Shown: one piece after another, positions 14,927 through 24,537 of the stretch
How the letters are laid out: each line of letters opens with the position of its first letter
Position numbering within the stretch: position 1 is the stretch's first letter
From: Alphaproteobacteria bacterium
Lineage (GTDB): Bacteria > Pseudomonadota > Alphaproteobacteria > UBA7887
Direction: 5' to 3'
Assembly (NCBI GenBank): GCA_030739735.1
Contig: JASLYQ010000024.1
Location: 2,501-40,842, forward strand
Length of the DNA stretch: 38,342 bases
Program-made: the position numbers and the translations under genes
The notes under the pieces: generated by a model
The model's database searches: none
Seen by the model: the letters and a program-made list of their open reading frames with translations, nothing else
What the model was told of the DNA's origin: nothing

Positions 14927-16615
14927 GTGTCCGAATTGCCGGCGCCGCGCACGGGTGGCGAAATCCTAATCGATGCGTTGCGACAGCATGATGTAGACCA
15001 TGTCTTCGGCGTGCCAGGCGAAAGCTATCTGGCGGCGCTCGATGCGCTCTATGGCGCCCGCAACCAGATTCGCATGATTACCTGCCGCCAGGAAGGCGGC
15101 GCAGGCTTCATGGCCGAGGCCTATGGCAAGCTCACCGGCAAGCCTGGCATCTGCTTCGTTACACGCGGGCCCGGGGCCTGCAATGCGTCGATCGGCGTGC
15201 ACGCGGCGATGCAGGATTCAACGCCGATGCTGCTGTTTATCGGCCAGGTGGCGCGCGAGGTCATGGGCCGCGAGGGCTTTCAGGAGATCGACTTTCGGCA
15301 AATGTTCGCGCCACCGATCTCCAAGCTGGCGTTGCAAATCGACGATGCCGCGCGCATTCCTGAGATCGTCCACTACGCTTTTCGTACCGCCACCTCTGGC
15401 CGTGCAGGCCCCGTGGTCATCGCCCTGCCCGAGGACATGCTGACTGATACCGTGCAGGTAGCGGACGGTCTCCCGGCGACGCCGGTACACGCCTATCCCT
15501 CGCCGACGGCGATGGCGGCGCTGCGTGAAAAGCTTGCCATCGCCGAGCGGCCCCTGATGATCCTCGGCGGCGGCGGCTGGCATGGCGCAACCGCCAATAT
15601 CGCTGCCTTTGCCGAGGCTAATGGCCTGCCGGTCGCCGTCTCGTTCCGCCGCCAGGACCTGTTCGACAATACCAATCCACTCTATGCCGGCGACCTTTCG
15701 ACCAGCGTCGACCCCAAGCTTATAGCCCGGGTCAGAGAAGCCGACCTCTTGCTGGCGGTCGGCGCGCGCCTTGGCGAAATGACGACGCGCGATTACACCG
15801 CCATCAAACAGCCAGTACCGCTACAGACCCTGGTCCACGTCTATCCGGAGGCGGAGGAACTAGGTCACGTCTACCAGCCCGATATTGCAGTGGTCGCCGG
15901 CATGGCAGAGTTCGCACATGCGGCGCGCACCATGGACCCGGTGGGTGGAGCCCGCTGGCGCGACTGGGCCAAAGCCGCACACGCTGATCACGAGGCCAAC
16001 CGCGAGCCCGATACCCTGCCAGGCGAGGTCGACATGGCAGCTATCATGGCGCATCTCGGCAACGTCATGCCGGACGATACGGTGATCACCATCGATGCCG
16101 GTAATTTCTCGGGCTGGCCGCAACGCTTCTGGCGCTTCCGCCGCCATGCTAGCGAGCTGGCTCCAACGCTCGGCGCCATGGGCTACAGCGTGCCGGCGGC
16201 TGTGGCCGCAGCCGTCGCTGCACCCGAACGTGAGGTGATAGGCTTCGTCGGCGACGGCGGCTTCCTGATGAGTGGCCAGGAGCTGGCCACCGCCGTGCAT
16301 CACAAGGCACGCCCCATCATTATACTGATCAACAACGGCGTCTACGGTACCATCCGCATGCATCAGGAGCGCAACTACCCGGACAGACCCATCGCCACAG
16401 ATCTCACCAATCCGAATTTTGCCGCCCTCGCCCGAGCCTACGGCGCCCATGGCGATGTGGTAGAGCGAACGGCCGATTTTGCTCCGGCTCTCGCGCGGGC
16501 CCGTGGCTCCGGCACGGCGGCGGTGATCGAGGTGCGGCTCGAGCCTGAGGTGATCACGACACGCACGACATTGTCCTCCATCCGCAACGCGGCGCGGGAA
16601 CGCACCAACACATAG
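14927..16615 (+). CDS. Thiamine pyrophosphate-dependent enzyme, acetolactate synthase large-subunit-like
   Basis: The 562-residue protein has the three-domain layout of TPP enzymes. The N-terminal pyrimidine-binding domain carries the activating Glu56 in 'CRQEGGAGFMAEAYGKLTG'. A central domain covers about 190-330, and the C-terminal domain has the Mg/TPP motif starting G442-D443-G444 ('GDGGFLMSGQEL') and ending at 'LINNGVYG'. The GTG start is chosen for the 'ggaggg' site six bases upstream; a TTG 30 bases earlier is in frame. No small regulatory subunit gene (ilvH) is adjacent, so biosynthetic acetolactate synthase is not assured. Other carboligases or decarboxylases of this family are possible. 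It follows modC by about 40 bases. Confidence 0.82.
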   Translation: MSELPAPRTGGEILIDALRQHDVDHVFGVPGESYLAALDALYGARNQIRMITCRQEGGAGFMAEAYGKLTGKPGICFVTRGPGACNASIGVHAAMQDSTPMLLFIGQVAREVMGREGFQEIDFRQMFAPPISKLALQIDDAARIPEIVHYAFRTATSGRAGPVVIALPEDMLTDTVQVADGLPATPVHAYPSPTAMAALREKLAIAERPLMILGGGGWHGATANIAAFAEANGLPVAVSFRRQDLFDNTNPLYAGDLSTSVDPKLIARVREADLLLAVGARLGEMTTRDYTAIKQPVPLQTLVHVYPEAEELGHVYQPDIAVVAGMAEFAHAARTMDPVGGARWRDWAKAAHADHEANREPDTLPGEVDMAAIMAHLGNVMPDDTVITIDAGNFSGWPQRFWRFRRHASELAPTLGAMGYSVPAAVAAAVAAPEREVIGFVGDGGFLMSGQELATAVHHKARPIIILINNGVYGTIRMHQERNYPDRPIATDLTNPNFAALARAYGAHGDVVERTADFAPALARARGSGTAAVIEVRLEPEVITTRTTLSSIRNAARERTNT

Positions 16616-16627
16616 CAGGCGAGGCCC

Positions 16628-17036
16628 ATGGCAGATCCACGTCCACGCCGACACTATCAGGGCCCCGCGGGTACTTGCTGACCCTCGCTGCGATAGCGCC
16701 GATCGTGGTTCTACCGAAATTGGTGATGGGCTGGTCGAAGCAGCTTGGCCCCGGTGTCGAGCGCGGCCTAAACTACACTGTCAATATTAGCTCGGTGGCT
16801 GGGCTCTGTCCCTTACACGCGCCACCCTATAGCAGCATCAAGGGCGGCATATATATGATGTCGCATAAAATGCGTGTCGAGTTGGCTGGCACGAACGTGC
16901 GCATGACTGAGATTTTTCCGACCGCATGCACACACCGTTCTTCAACACCAACTGGCGAGATCAGAAGCGGGCGCGCTCCTTCACCGAAGGCCAAGAACTG
17001 CTCAAGATAAATGATATTGTAGACGCGGCAGGCTAA
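16628..17036 (+). pseudogene. Decayed short-chain dehydrogenase/reductase remnant
   Basis: A frame from about 16660 encodes the C-terminal half of an SDR. It has the Ser strand 'TVNISSVAG' and the catalytic 'YSSIK', but the N-terminal Rossmann half with the GxxxGxG cofactor loop is missing. Near 16927 the frame breaks. The downstream continuation 'MHTPFFNTNWRDQ' and 'FTEGQELLKINDIVDAAG' reads in another frame to a TAA at 17034-17036, so a one-base deletion is the simplest explanation. Upstream, an ATG at 16628 opens a 17-codon frame ('MADPRPRRHYQGPAG') that ends in TGA and looks like the start of a different or deleted gene. This stretch holds no intact gene. Confidence 0.75.
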
Positions 17037-17081
17037 CCATCTGCCCGCGCAACAAACCGCGCCCTTAGCGTGAGAGCTTGA

Positions 17082-17375
17082 TCAGATGCCGGTCTCGTCA
17101 AAACGGCGCACGAGGGGAGGCCCGGAAAGCATGCCGACGATCTTGTCGACAACACCGGTCTCGGTGCGCCAGCCCATATATTTGCCGTGGTCGTTAGCGC
17201 TCTCCCATCGCTCTATCAGCACGACCTCGTCCGGCGATTCCATATTGCGCAGAGTCTCGATGCTAATGCAGCCGGCATAGGCGCGCGTATCGGCCAGAAT
17301 ACTTTTGAAAAAACCCAGCAACTCATCGCCCCCACCGGGTTTTGCCTTCGTCTCGAGAATGACCGTAACCGCCAT
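17082..17375 (-). CDS. Antibiotic biosynthesis monooxygenase (ABM) domain protein, putative quinol monooxygenase
   Basis: This small 97-residue protein has the ferredoxin-like dimeric alpha/beta-barrel pattern of the ABM family: 'VTVILETKAKPGGGDELLGF', 'GCISIETLRNMESPDEVVLI' and 'ERWESANDHGKYM'. Family members oxidise quinols or polyketide-like aromatics without cofactors, or act as ligand-binding subunits; the substrate here is not evident. The ATG is preceded by 'gggagataaag'. It is divergent from the enolase-superfamily gene, with 140 bases between the two starts, so the pair may share a control region. Confidence 0.82.
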   Translation of the reverse strand: MAVTVILETKAKPGGGDELLGFFKSILADTRAYAGCISIETLRNMESPDEVVLIERWESANDHGKYMGWRTETGVVDKIVGMLSGPPLVRRFDETGI

Positions 17376-17515
17376 GTCTTTATCTCCCTAGAACCGAATT
17401 TAGCGGGCACAAACATAGCAACAAGACGAAAAGAACGTAAGGTCAGTGCCGCTGTCGTCTAGCGCATTTGTGATGCAACCTTATACTGCGCGCGACACCA
17501 TCGAGGAAACTGGGA

Positions 17516-18607
17516 ATGAAAATCACCACCGTCGAGGCCATACCACTACGCTACCCCTTCCACCACGGCGGCCCACCCTCTGGCTGGGGCGGAGAAGCTT
17601 GGACAGAAATGACCACCTTGCTGGTCAAAGTCGAAACCGACGAGGGAATTACCGGCTGGGGCGAGGCCTTCGGATATAATGCCATTCCCGCGACCAAGGC
17701 GGCACTGGAAACTATGGTTATACCGACCGTCGTAGGGCGCGATGCGTTGCGCATCAGCGAACTTATGCGCGAGCTGCAGCTTTCCCTGCACCTGTTCGGC
17801 CGCTATGGGGTTCCCATTTTTGCACTATCGGGCCTCGACATAGCGCTCTGGGACATTGCCGGCAAGGCGACAGGCGTTCCCCTGCACCAACTCATAGGGG
17901 GCATCGCACGCGAGACTGTACCAACTTATGCCAGCCTACTGAAATACCAAGACACCGGTATTACCTCAGAGCTCTGTAGTGAAGCGTTGGACAAGGGTTA
18001 CCGTTTAATCAAGTTGCACGAGAGCACAGTATCCGAGGTCGCCGCCGCACGCCAGACGGTGGGAGAGAAAATCCCCATTATGCTCGACGTGAACTGCGTC
18101 TGGAGCCCAAAGGAAGGTCGGCTGATGGCAGAGGCGCTGTTTGAATACGATCTGCATTGGCTGGAGGAGCCAATCTGGCCGCCAGAGAACTTCGATGGCC
18201 TCGCCGCGCTTCGCGCCGAAAGCGGCATCCGCATCGCGGCCGGCGAGAACGCTTGCACCGCCTGGCAGTTTCAGGCCATGTTCGAAGCTGGTGCGGTCGA
18301 TTTTGCCCAGCCCAGCGTGACCAAGGTTGGCGGTATCAGCGAATTTCTCAAGGTAGTCACCCTCGCCGAGATAGCGAATGTCACAGTGGCGCCGCACTCA
18401 CCCTATTTTGGCCCGGGTTTTCTCGCCACCCTGCAGTTACTCTCGACGCTCCCCAGCATCGAGGCTATCGAGCGTTTCTATGTCAACCTCGACGAGGACC
18501 TCTACGCTGGTGCGCTCGCTCCCACCGGCGGCGCTATCACGGTCCCCACCGGCCCCGGCCTAGGCCTCGAACCAGACCCAAACTTCATCGAGAAGTATCG
18601 GGAGTAG
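17516..18607 (+). CDS. Mandelate racemase/muconate lactonizing enzyme family protein
   Basis: The 363-residue enolase-superfamily enzyme has an N-terminal capping domain (to about 125) and a TIM-barrel with the three metal ligands D191 ('MLDVN'), E217 ('LEEP') and E244 ('AGEN'). The second-strand base motif is K166-x-H168 ('IKLHES') rather than K-x-K. H294 ('VAPHSP') could be the opposite base, while its usual Asp partner position reads S267 ('QPSVTKVGG'). It should abstract the alpha-proton of a carboxylate, as a sugar-acid dehydratase, racemase or cycloisomerase; the substrate is not predictable. The ATG follows 'ggaaactggga'. Its last 23 bases overlap the convergent ATP12 gene. Confidence 0.85.
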   Translation: MKITTVEAIPLRYPFHHGGPPSGWGGEAWTEMTTLLVKVETDEGITGWGEAFGYNAIPATKAALETMVIPTVVGRDALRISELMRELQLSLHLFGRYGVPIFALSGLDIALWDIAGKATGVPLHQLIGGIARETVPTYASLLKYQDTGITSELCSEALDKGYRLIKLHESTVSEVAAARQTVGEKIPIMLDVNCVWSPKEGRLMAEALFEYDLHWLEEPIWPPENFDGLAALRAESGIRIAAGENACTAWQFQAMFEAGAVDFAQPSVTKVGGISEFLKVVTLAEIANVTVAPHSPYFGPGFLATLQLLSTLPSIEAIERFYVNLDEDLYAGALAPTGGAITVPTGPGLGLEPDPNFIEKYRE

Positions 18608-19301
18608 CGGCGCCCAGAAGAGTCAGGAATCTCTCCGCGTCATGCAGCTGCACCTTTAGTGCGGCAAGGCGCGCTTCAGCTTCAGCGTCCCTCCCCCATT
18701 TCTCGGCCTGATAGGCCTCGTCGAGCTGGCTGGCTACGGCGACGGCGGCGGCGTTGCAGTGGCCGCTGGCGAGCGCTAGGGCCAAAATCAGTGAGCCCGA
18801 GGCGTGGGTGGCAGCATGTAGACCGGCCAGGGCGAAGGAATCGTGTTCCGCCACGACAGCGCGCAGCTTGGCAAGCACCTGGGGGTCTTGGGTAACGGGC
18901 AGGACCCCGTTGGTCACCGCCAGCGGCGCATCGAAGCGGCGTGCCGCCCAGTCCAGCACAGGGTGCCAGATCTCTTTCTGGCGGCGGGCCAGCTCTTGCG
19001 GGTGTTCGATCCGATAACATAGGAGATCGGCGCCGCCATAGTCGGCGACTTCGTCGATCACTACCTCGCGTTGGGTCACGACCCAGTCGAGGGCCATGCT
19101 AGCGAGGCGCATGAGCGGCATGCTCTCGGGCTCAACGTTCTCACTTTGGGCGTTCCATTCATCGGCGATCGCTTCCGCCAGGACCCGTTTCGGCAGCACC
19201 AGAGTCATGTGAGCGGGTGTGCACAGGGGCTTGCCGTCTAAGGTGACGCCATAGCCATCTCCGCAGTCAGATACCGCAGCGATGTCGTAAACACGCTTCA
19301 C
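18585..19301 (-). CDS. ATP12-family F1-ATPase assembly chaperone
   Basis: The 238-residue protein matches the ATP12 family. In mitochondria ATP12 binds the F1 alpha subunit during assembly, and alphaproteobacteria carry the bacterial form. Typical segments are 'GYGVTLDGKPLCTPAHMTLV', 'AIADEWNAQSENVEPESMPL' and 'YGGADLLCYRIEHPQELARR'. The start overlaps the HAD gene stop by four bases, placing it last in a tight operon. Its 3' end overlaps the convergent enolase-family gene, and no terminator is visible between them. Confidence 0.9.
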   Translation of the reverse strand: MKRVYDIAAVSDCGDGYGVTLDGKPLCTPAHMTLVLPKRVLAEAIADEWNAQSENVEPESMPLMRLASMALDWVVTQREVVIDEVADYGGADLLCYRIEHPQELARRQKEIWHPVLDWAARRFDAPLAVTNGVLPVTQDPQVLAKLRAVVAEHDSFALAGLHAATHASGSLILALALASGHCNAAAVAVASQLDEAYQAEKWGRDAEAEARLAALKVQLHDAERFLTLLGAATPDTSR

Positions 19302-19966
19302 TGCATCTTCGCGACCAGCCCCGCAAGTTCGTCAAACGCATCGAGCACGACGGTCGCGCCCGCATCGTACAAGTCCGCCGCATCGTGATAACCCCAAGCG
19401 ACGCCGACAGCGGCAACACTGGCAGCGCGCGCCATAGTCATGTCGAAGGTGGTGTCGCCAACCATCACTGTGGTCTCTGGCACCGCGCCGGCCGCAAACA
19501 TGGCTTGCTCAACCATCGCCGGGTGCGGTTTGCTAGGCGCGTCGTCAGCGGTCTGCAGAACCGTAAAGCGATCATGCAAGCCGAACCGCTCCAAGATCGA
19601 GTCGAGGCCGCGGCGCGACTTGCCTGTCGCCATACCCAGGATATAGCCGTTCGCTTTCAGGTTATCGATTGCCGCCAGCGCACCATCGAAAAGCTCGCCT
19701 TGCGGCTCGCCGGCAAGACGCCGCGCGAGATGGGCGTCCTTGTAGGCTTCTGCCAACCGGCGACACTCGATAGCCTCCGCCTGCGGTAGCAATTTCGCCA
19801 TCGCTGCCGGCAACGACAGGCCGACAACGCGCCGCACTGCAGCATTTTCTGGCGGGGCCAAGCTGCACGCAACGAAAGCATCGGCCATGGCCGCAACGAT
19901 AGCGGCTTGACTGTCGACCAGGGTGCCGTCGCAGTCGAGTAGCACCAGGCGCACGAGTTCGCTCAT
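19298..19966 (-). CDS. HAD-superfamily phosphatase, phosphoglycolate phosphatase-like
   Basis: The 222-residue hydrolase has the HAD motifs in order: nucleophile D11 and acid D13 in 'LLDCDGTLVDSQ', Thr of 'MATGKSRRG' near 114, K147 in 'APSKPHPAM', and acidic residues D171/D175 in 'VGDTTFDMTMA'. A helical cap lies at about 20-90, as in phosphoglycolate phosphatases and beta-phosphoglucomutases. The exact phosphate ester is not predictable. Four-base overlaps with rluC upstream and ATP12 downstream place it in one operon. This HAD gene next to rluC and ATP12 recurs in alphaproteobacteria. Confidence 0.87.
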   Translation of the reverse strand: MSELVRLVLLDCDGTLVDSQAAIVAAMADAFVACSLAPPENAAVRRVVGLSLPAAMAKLLPQAEAIECRRLAEAYKDAHLARRLAGEPQGELFDGALAAIDNLKANGYILGMATGKSRRGLDSILERFGLHDRFTVLQTADDAPSKPHPAMVEQAMFAAGAVPETTVMVGDTTFDMTMARAASVAAVGVAWGYHDAADLYDAGATVVLDAFDELAGLVAKMQ

Positions 19967-20871
19967 GCGGCAGCCTCGTCGAAGCCAAGCGCGGCAAAGG
20001 TCTTGACCATATGCGCCGGTAAAGGCGCGGTTAGGCGCAGGTTACCGCTATCACGAGACAGCACAAGCTCGCGGGCGTGCAGGTGCAGTTGCTTGTGCCG
20101 GGGACCACCATATTTTCGGTCGCCGAGGATCGGCGCGCCGATCAGCGCACAATGAACACGCAATTGATGGGTGCGCCCGGTCAGCGGCGACAACACCAGC
20201 CAGGCCCTGCCCTCGGTCGCAGAGACAGTCCGATAATGGGTCACGGCGGGACGCCCGGTGGCATCCTCTTCGACACGCTCAGTCCCCTTCGTGAGCGGGC
20301 GATCTATCTCGCCAGCAGCCGAACGCGGGACGCCAGCCACGACCGCCCAATAGGTCTTGGCCACTTCGCCGTCGCGAAATAGGCGGGTTAGGTCGCGGGC
20401 AGCGTGGCGATGGCGAGCCAGAAGCAGCACGCCGCTGGTCTCCTTGTCGAGTCGGTGCACGAGGCGCGGCGGCTCCTCGGCGTCGAAGCGCAACGCCTCG
20501 GATAGCGCATCGAGATGACGACGCTGGCCGCTACCACCCTGCACCGCAAGTCCAGCCGGCTTGTTCAGTGCCAGCATGTTGTTATCGCGATACAGTACGC
20601 GCGCGCGCAGATCATCGCGCGTTGCCGCATCAACCGGCGGCGCCTTGCCCTGTGTTGGAGCCGGCCCGCCCACCGGCGGCACGCGCACTATTTGTCCGGC
20701 AAGCAAGCGCATGTTCGCTTTAGCCCTATGCCCATCGACCCGTACCTGACCGGTGCGCAACAGCTTCTGTAACCGACTGTGGGTTACGCTCGGATAATAG
20801 CGGGAAAACCAACGATCCAAGCGCAGTGAATCGTCGTCTCCCACAACTTTTACCGTCGTTACACCGCCCAT
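19963..20871 (-). CDS. rluC: RluA-family 23S rRNA pseudouridine synthase, RluC-like
   Basis: The 302-residue enzyme isomerises uridines in large-subunit rRNA. An S4 RNA-binding domain covers about residues 15-60 ('LRLDRWFSRYYPSVTHSRLQ'). The catalytic domain contains Asp142 in 'LVHRLDKETSGVLLLA', the conserved RluA-family motif, and 'LSPLTGRTHQLRVH'. The ATG at 20871, which overlaps the end of crcB by 13 bases, gives the usual beginning; a longer frame upstream lies wholly inside crcB. RluC (positions 955/2504/2580 in E. coli) is the closest assignment; RluD-like activity cannot be excluded. Confidence 0.87.
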   Translation of the reverse strand: MGGVTTVKVVGDDDSLRLDRWFSRYYPSVTHSRLQKLLRTGQVRVDGHRAKANMRLLAGQIVRVPPVGGPAPTQGKAPPVDAATRDDLRARVLYRDNNMLALNKPAGLAVQGGSGQRRHLDALSEALRFDAEEPPRLVHRLDKETSGVLLLARHRHAARDLTRLFRDGEVAKTYWAVVAGVPRSAAGEIDRPLTKGTERVEEDATGRPAVTHYRTVSATEGRAWLVLSPLTGRTHQLRVHCALIGAPILGDRKYGGPRHKQLHLHARELVLSRDSGNLRLTAPLPAHMVKTFAALGFDEAAA

Positions 20872-21248
20872 CCGATAATCCCGCGCACCAACGACATTCC
20901 AAAGACTAGTCCGGCAATACAAAGCACCACAGAGGCCACGATGTAGCCCATGGCGGGCAACGTCGCGTCACGCTGTACCAGTTCCACGACATCGAGCGAG
21001 AAAGTGGAGAAGGTGGTGAATGAACCGAGCACGCCAACCACAAGCATAGCCCTCAATTCTGGGCTCGGCGACCAGACCAGGGCCCCAAGCTCGACAAGCA
21101 CACCCACGGCCAGCGAGCCCAGCACGTTTACCACCAGCGTGCCGATGGGGAAACCGTACCCCAGCCAATGGCCGATGCCGTTTACAACCAGATAGCGCCC
21201 GACCGCACCGATGGCACCACCCGCAGCAACAACCAGAACCGTGTTCAT
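20859..21248 (-). CDS. crcB: Fluoride ion channel CrcB/Fluc
   Basis: This 129-residue, four-helix membrane protein exports fluoride as a dual-topology dimer. Family motifs are 'GGAIGAVGRYLV' near the N-terminus, 'GTLVVNVLGSLAVGV' (pore Asn) and 'GVLGSFTTFSTFSLD' (the TTFSTF Phe-box region). It overlaps rarA by four bases and rluC by 13, and no fluoride riboswitch is upstream because it sits inside an operon. Expression is therefore probably constitutive with its neighbours. Confidence 0.93.
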   Translation of the reverse strand: MNTVLVVAAGGAIGAVGRYLVVNGIGHWLGYGFPIGTLVVNVLGSLAVGVLVELGALVWSPSPELRAMLVVGVLGSFTTFSTFSLDVVELVQRDATLPAMGYIVASVVLCIAGLVFGMSLVRGIIGWAV

Positions 21249-22566
21249 GTTCCGCCCCCTCCTTCGCTGGCCAGACGCTCACGTAACTCGGCCCAATAGG
21301 CAAGACGCTTGCTAACTTCGTGCTCGAAACCGCGCTCGACCGGGCGGTAGAACTGCTGGCGTGGCATATCATCAGGGAAATAGGATTGGCCCGAAAAACC
21401 CTCATCGCTGTCATGGTCGTAGGCGTAGCCGGCACCATAGCCGAGATCGCGCATCAGGCTGGTGGGCGCGTTGAGGATGTGTTTCGGTGGCATCAGCGAG
21501 CCGGACTCCTTGGCAGCCCCAGAGGCCGCTACCATGGCGCGATAAACGGCGTTGGACTTGGGCGCAATAGCCAGATAGATCACGGCCTGGGCGATGGCCA
21601 GTTCCCCTTCCGGCGAGCCGACGAAATGATAGGCATCCTTGGCCGCCAGCACCTGCGCCAGAGCCTGGGGATCCGCGAGCCCGATATCCTCCGAGGCGAA
21701 GCGCACCAAACGGCGGATAATATAGAGCGGGTCCTCACCGCCCGCTAGCATGCGTGCCAACCAATAGAGGGCTGCATCGACGTCCGAGCCCCGCAGGCTT
21801 TTGTGCAGGGCGCTGACAAGATTGTAGTGACCTTCCTGCGCCTTGTCGTAGACCGGCGCCCGCTTCTGCACGACGCGGCTAAGCACCGCTACGTCAAGAG
21901 GGTTCTCCGGCATCACCTGGGAGACCGCCTCAAACATATTGAGCAGTGCCCGACCATCACCGTCGGCCATGCCCAACAATGCGGTACGCGCATCGTCAGT
22001 GAGCGGTAAGGGGGCTCCTAGAACGGCTTCAGCGCGAACCAACAGCGCCTCCAGCGCAGCTTGGTCCAGGCGGTTGAATACCAATACCTGGCAGCGCGAC
22101 AACAGCGCTGCATTAAGCTCGAATGACGGGTTCTCCGTGGTGGCGCCGACCAACACCACAGTGCCCACCTCGACGGTAGGCAGAAAGGCATCCTGCTGAG
22201 CGCGATTGAAGCGGTGTACCTCGTCCACAAAGAGCAGCGTACCGCGACCTTCGCGATGGCGCGCCTTGGCGGCGGCGAAAACCTTACGCAGATCAGCCAT
22301 CCCAGAGAAAACTGCCGACAGGGACTCAAACTCCAGGTCGCAGGCATCGGCCAGCAAATTGGCGATGGTCGTCTTACCGCAGCCAGGCGGGCCCCAGAGA
22401 ACGATTGAAGCGAGCCGTTGCGCCGCCACCATGCGCGCCAACGGTGCCTCGGGCACCAGCAGGTGGTCCTGGCCCAGCACCTCGTCGAGGCTTTGTGGAC
22501 GCAAACGGTCGGCAAGGGGCCGCGGTGCCGCATCCTCCAATCCCGCCGCTTCAAACAGGGTTGCCA

Positions 22567-22567
<1 letters not shown>
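21245..22567 (-). CDS. rarA: Replication-associated recombination protein A (AAA+ ATPase)
   Basis: The 440-residue RarA/MgsA acts at stalled replication forks and is related to clamp-loader ATPases. Walker A 'GPPGCGKT' is at about 59-66, Walker B 'LLFVDEVHRF' at about 111-120 and sensor 1 'GATTENPSFELN' downstream. The C-terminal part has the RarA-specific 'RRLVRFASEDIGLADPQAL' and 'LMPPKHILNAPTSLM' stretches. The ATG at 22567 shares one base with the degQ stop (TGATG); a longer frame starting at 22624 would run inside degQ and is rejected. Confidence 0.93.
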
Positions 22568-23961
<1,394 letters not shown>

Positions 23962-24024
23962 AACCCAATTCTAGCGTGTTTCCGCTCGACACAGGGAGCA
24001 CCAAGTCGTGCCCTGCCGGCGACG

Positions 24025-24056
24025 CAAAAAAGGGCGTCCCATAATGGAGCCGCCCT
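24025..24056 (-). terminator. Rho-independent terminator after rplQ
   Basis: On the minus strand 'AGGGCGGCTCC', a five-base loop, then 'GGGACGCCCT' form a stem (six perfect outer pairs, one internal mismatch), followed immediately by six Ts. It lies about 30 bases after the rplQ stop and before degQ, and so ends the ribosomal superoperon. Confidence 0.85.
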
Positions 24057-24083
24057 CGTTGTTCGTGATCCCGAAAATGTCGC

Positions 24084-24527
24084 TCAGGCGACTGCGGCCT
24101 GGGCCTCTTCCTCATCGATGTCTTCGCGCTCAGGCACGGGGCCGGAATCCTGACCCTTAGCGTCAGGGTCGCGGTCGACCAGTTCTATGACCGCCATGGG
24201 CGCCGAGTCGCCGTAGCGAAACCCCGCCCGCACAATACGAGTATAGCCCCCGGAGCGCCCCTCGTAGCGCTCGCGTAAGGTGGTAAAGAGCTTCCCCACC
24301 AGCGCGACATCGCCCCCAAGCTTGGCGAGAGCCTGGCGCCGGGCGTGCAGGCTATTGCGCTTGCCAAGCGTGATCAGGCGATCGACGAATGGCCGCAAAT
24401 CCTTGGCCTTAGGCAAGGTCGTGGTGATTTGTTCGTGCTTGATCAGCGCCGCCGCCATGTTCGAGAACATGGCCTTGCGGTGCGAGCCGGTGCGGTTCAG
24501 CTTGCGGCCCCTCAAACGATGACGCAT
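24084..24527 (-). CDS. rplQ: 50S ribosomal protein L17
   Basis: L17 contacts 23S rRNA at the base of the large subunit. The N-terminus '[20 protein letters not shown]' is diagnostic. At 147 residues it is longer than the E. coli protein (127): the conserved core ends near '[10 protein letters not shown]' and is followed by an acidic tail ('[14 protein letters not shown]'), a feature I associate with alphaproteobacterial L17. It is the last gene of the alpha operon, 10 bases after rpoA, with a terminator downstream. Confidence 0.97.
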   Translation of the reverse strand: MRHRLRGRKLNRTGSHRKAMFSNMAAALIKHEQITTTLPKAKDLRPFVDRLITLGKRNSLHARRQALAKLGGDVALVGKLFTTLRERYEGRSGGYTRIVRAGFRYGDSAPMAVIELVDRDPDAKGQDSGPVPEREDIDEEEAQAAVA

Positions 24528-24537
24528 CGGTTTCTCC

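Noticed and set aside
15860-16654. 264-codon minus-strand frame opposite the TPP enzyme
   Set aside because: It is antisense to a clear TPP-enzyme coding sequence with intact motifs, has no recognisable domain and no ribosome-binding context.
16675-17010. A 111-residue frame as an intact SDR-type gene
   Set aside because: It lacks the Rossmann cofactor loop, changes frame near 16927 and ends in unrelated sequence, so it is a remnant.
20859-21248. Search for a fluoride riboswitch before crcB
   Set aside because: crcB starts inside the end of rarA, so no untranslated leader exists to hold one.
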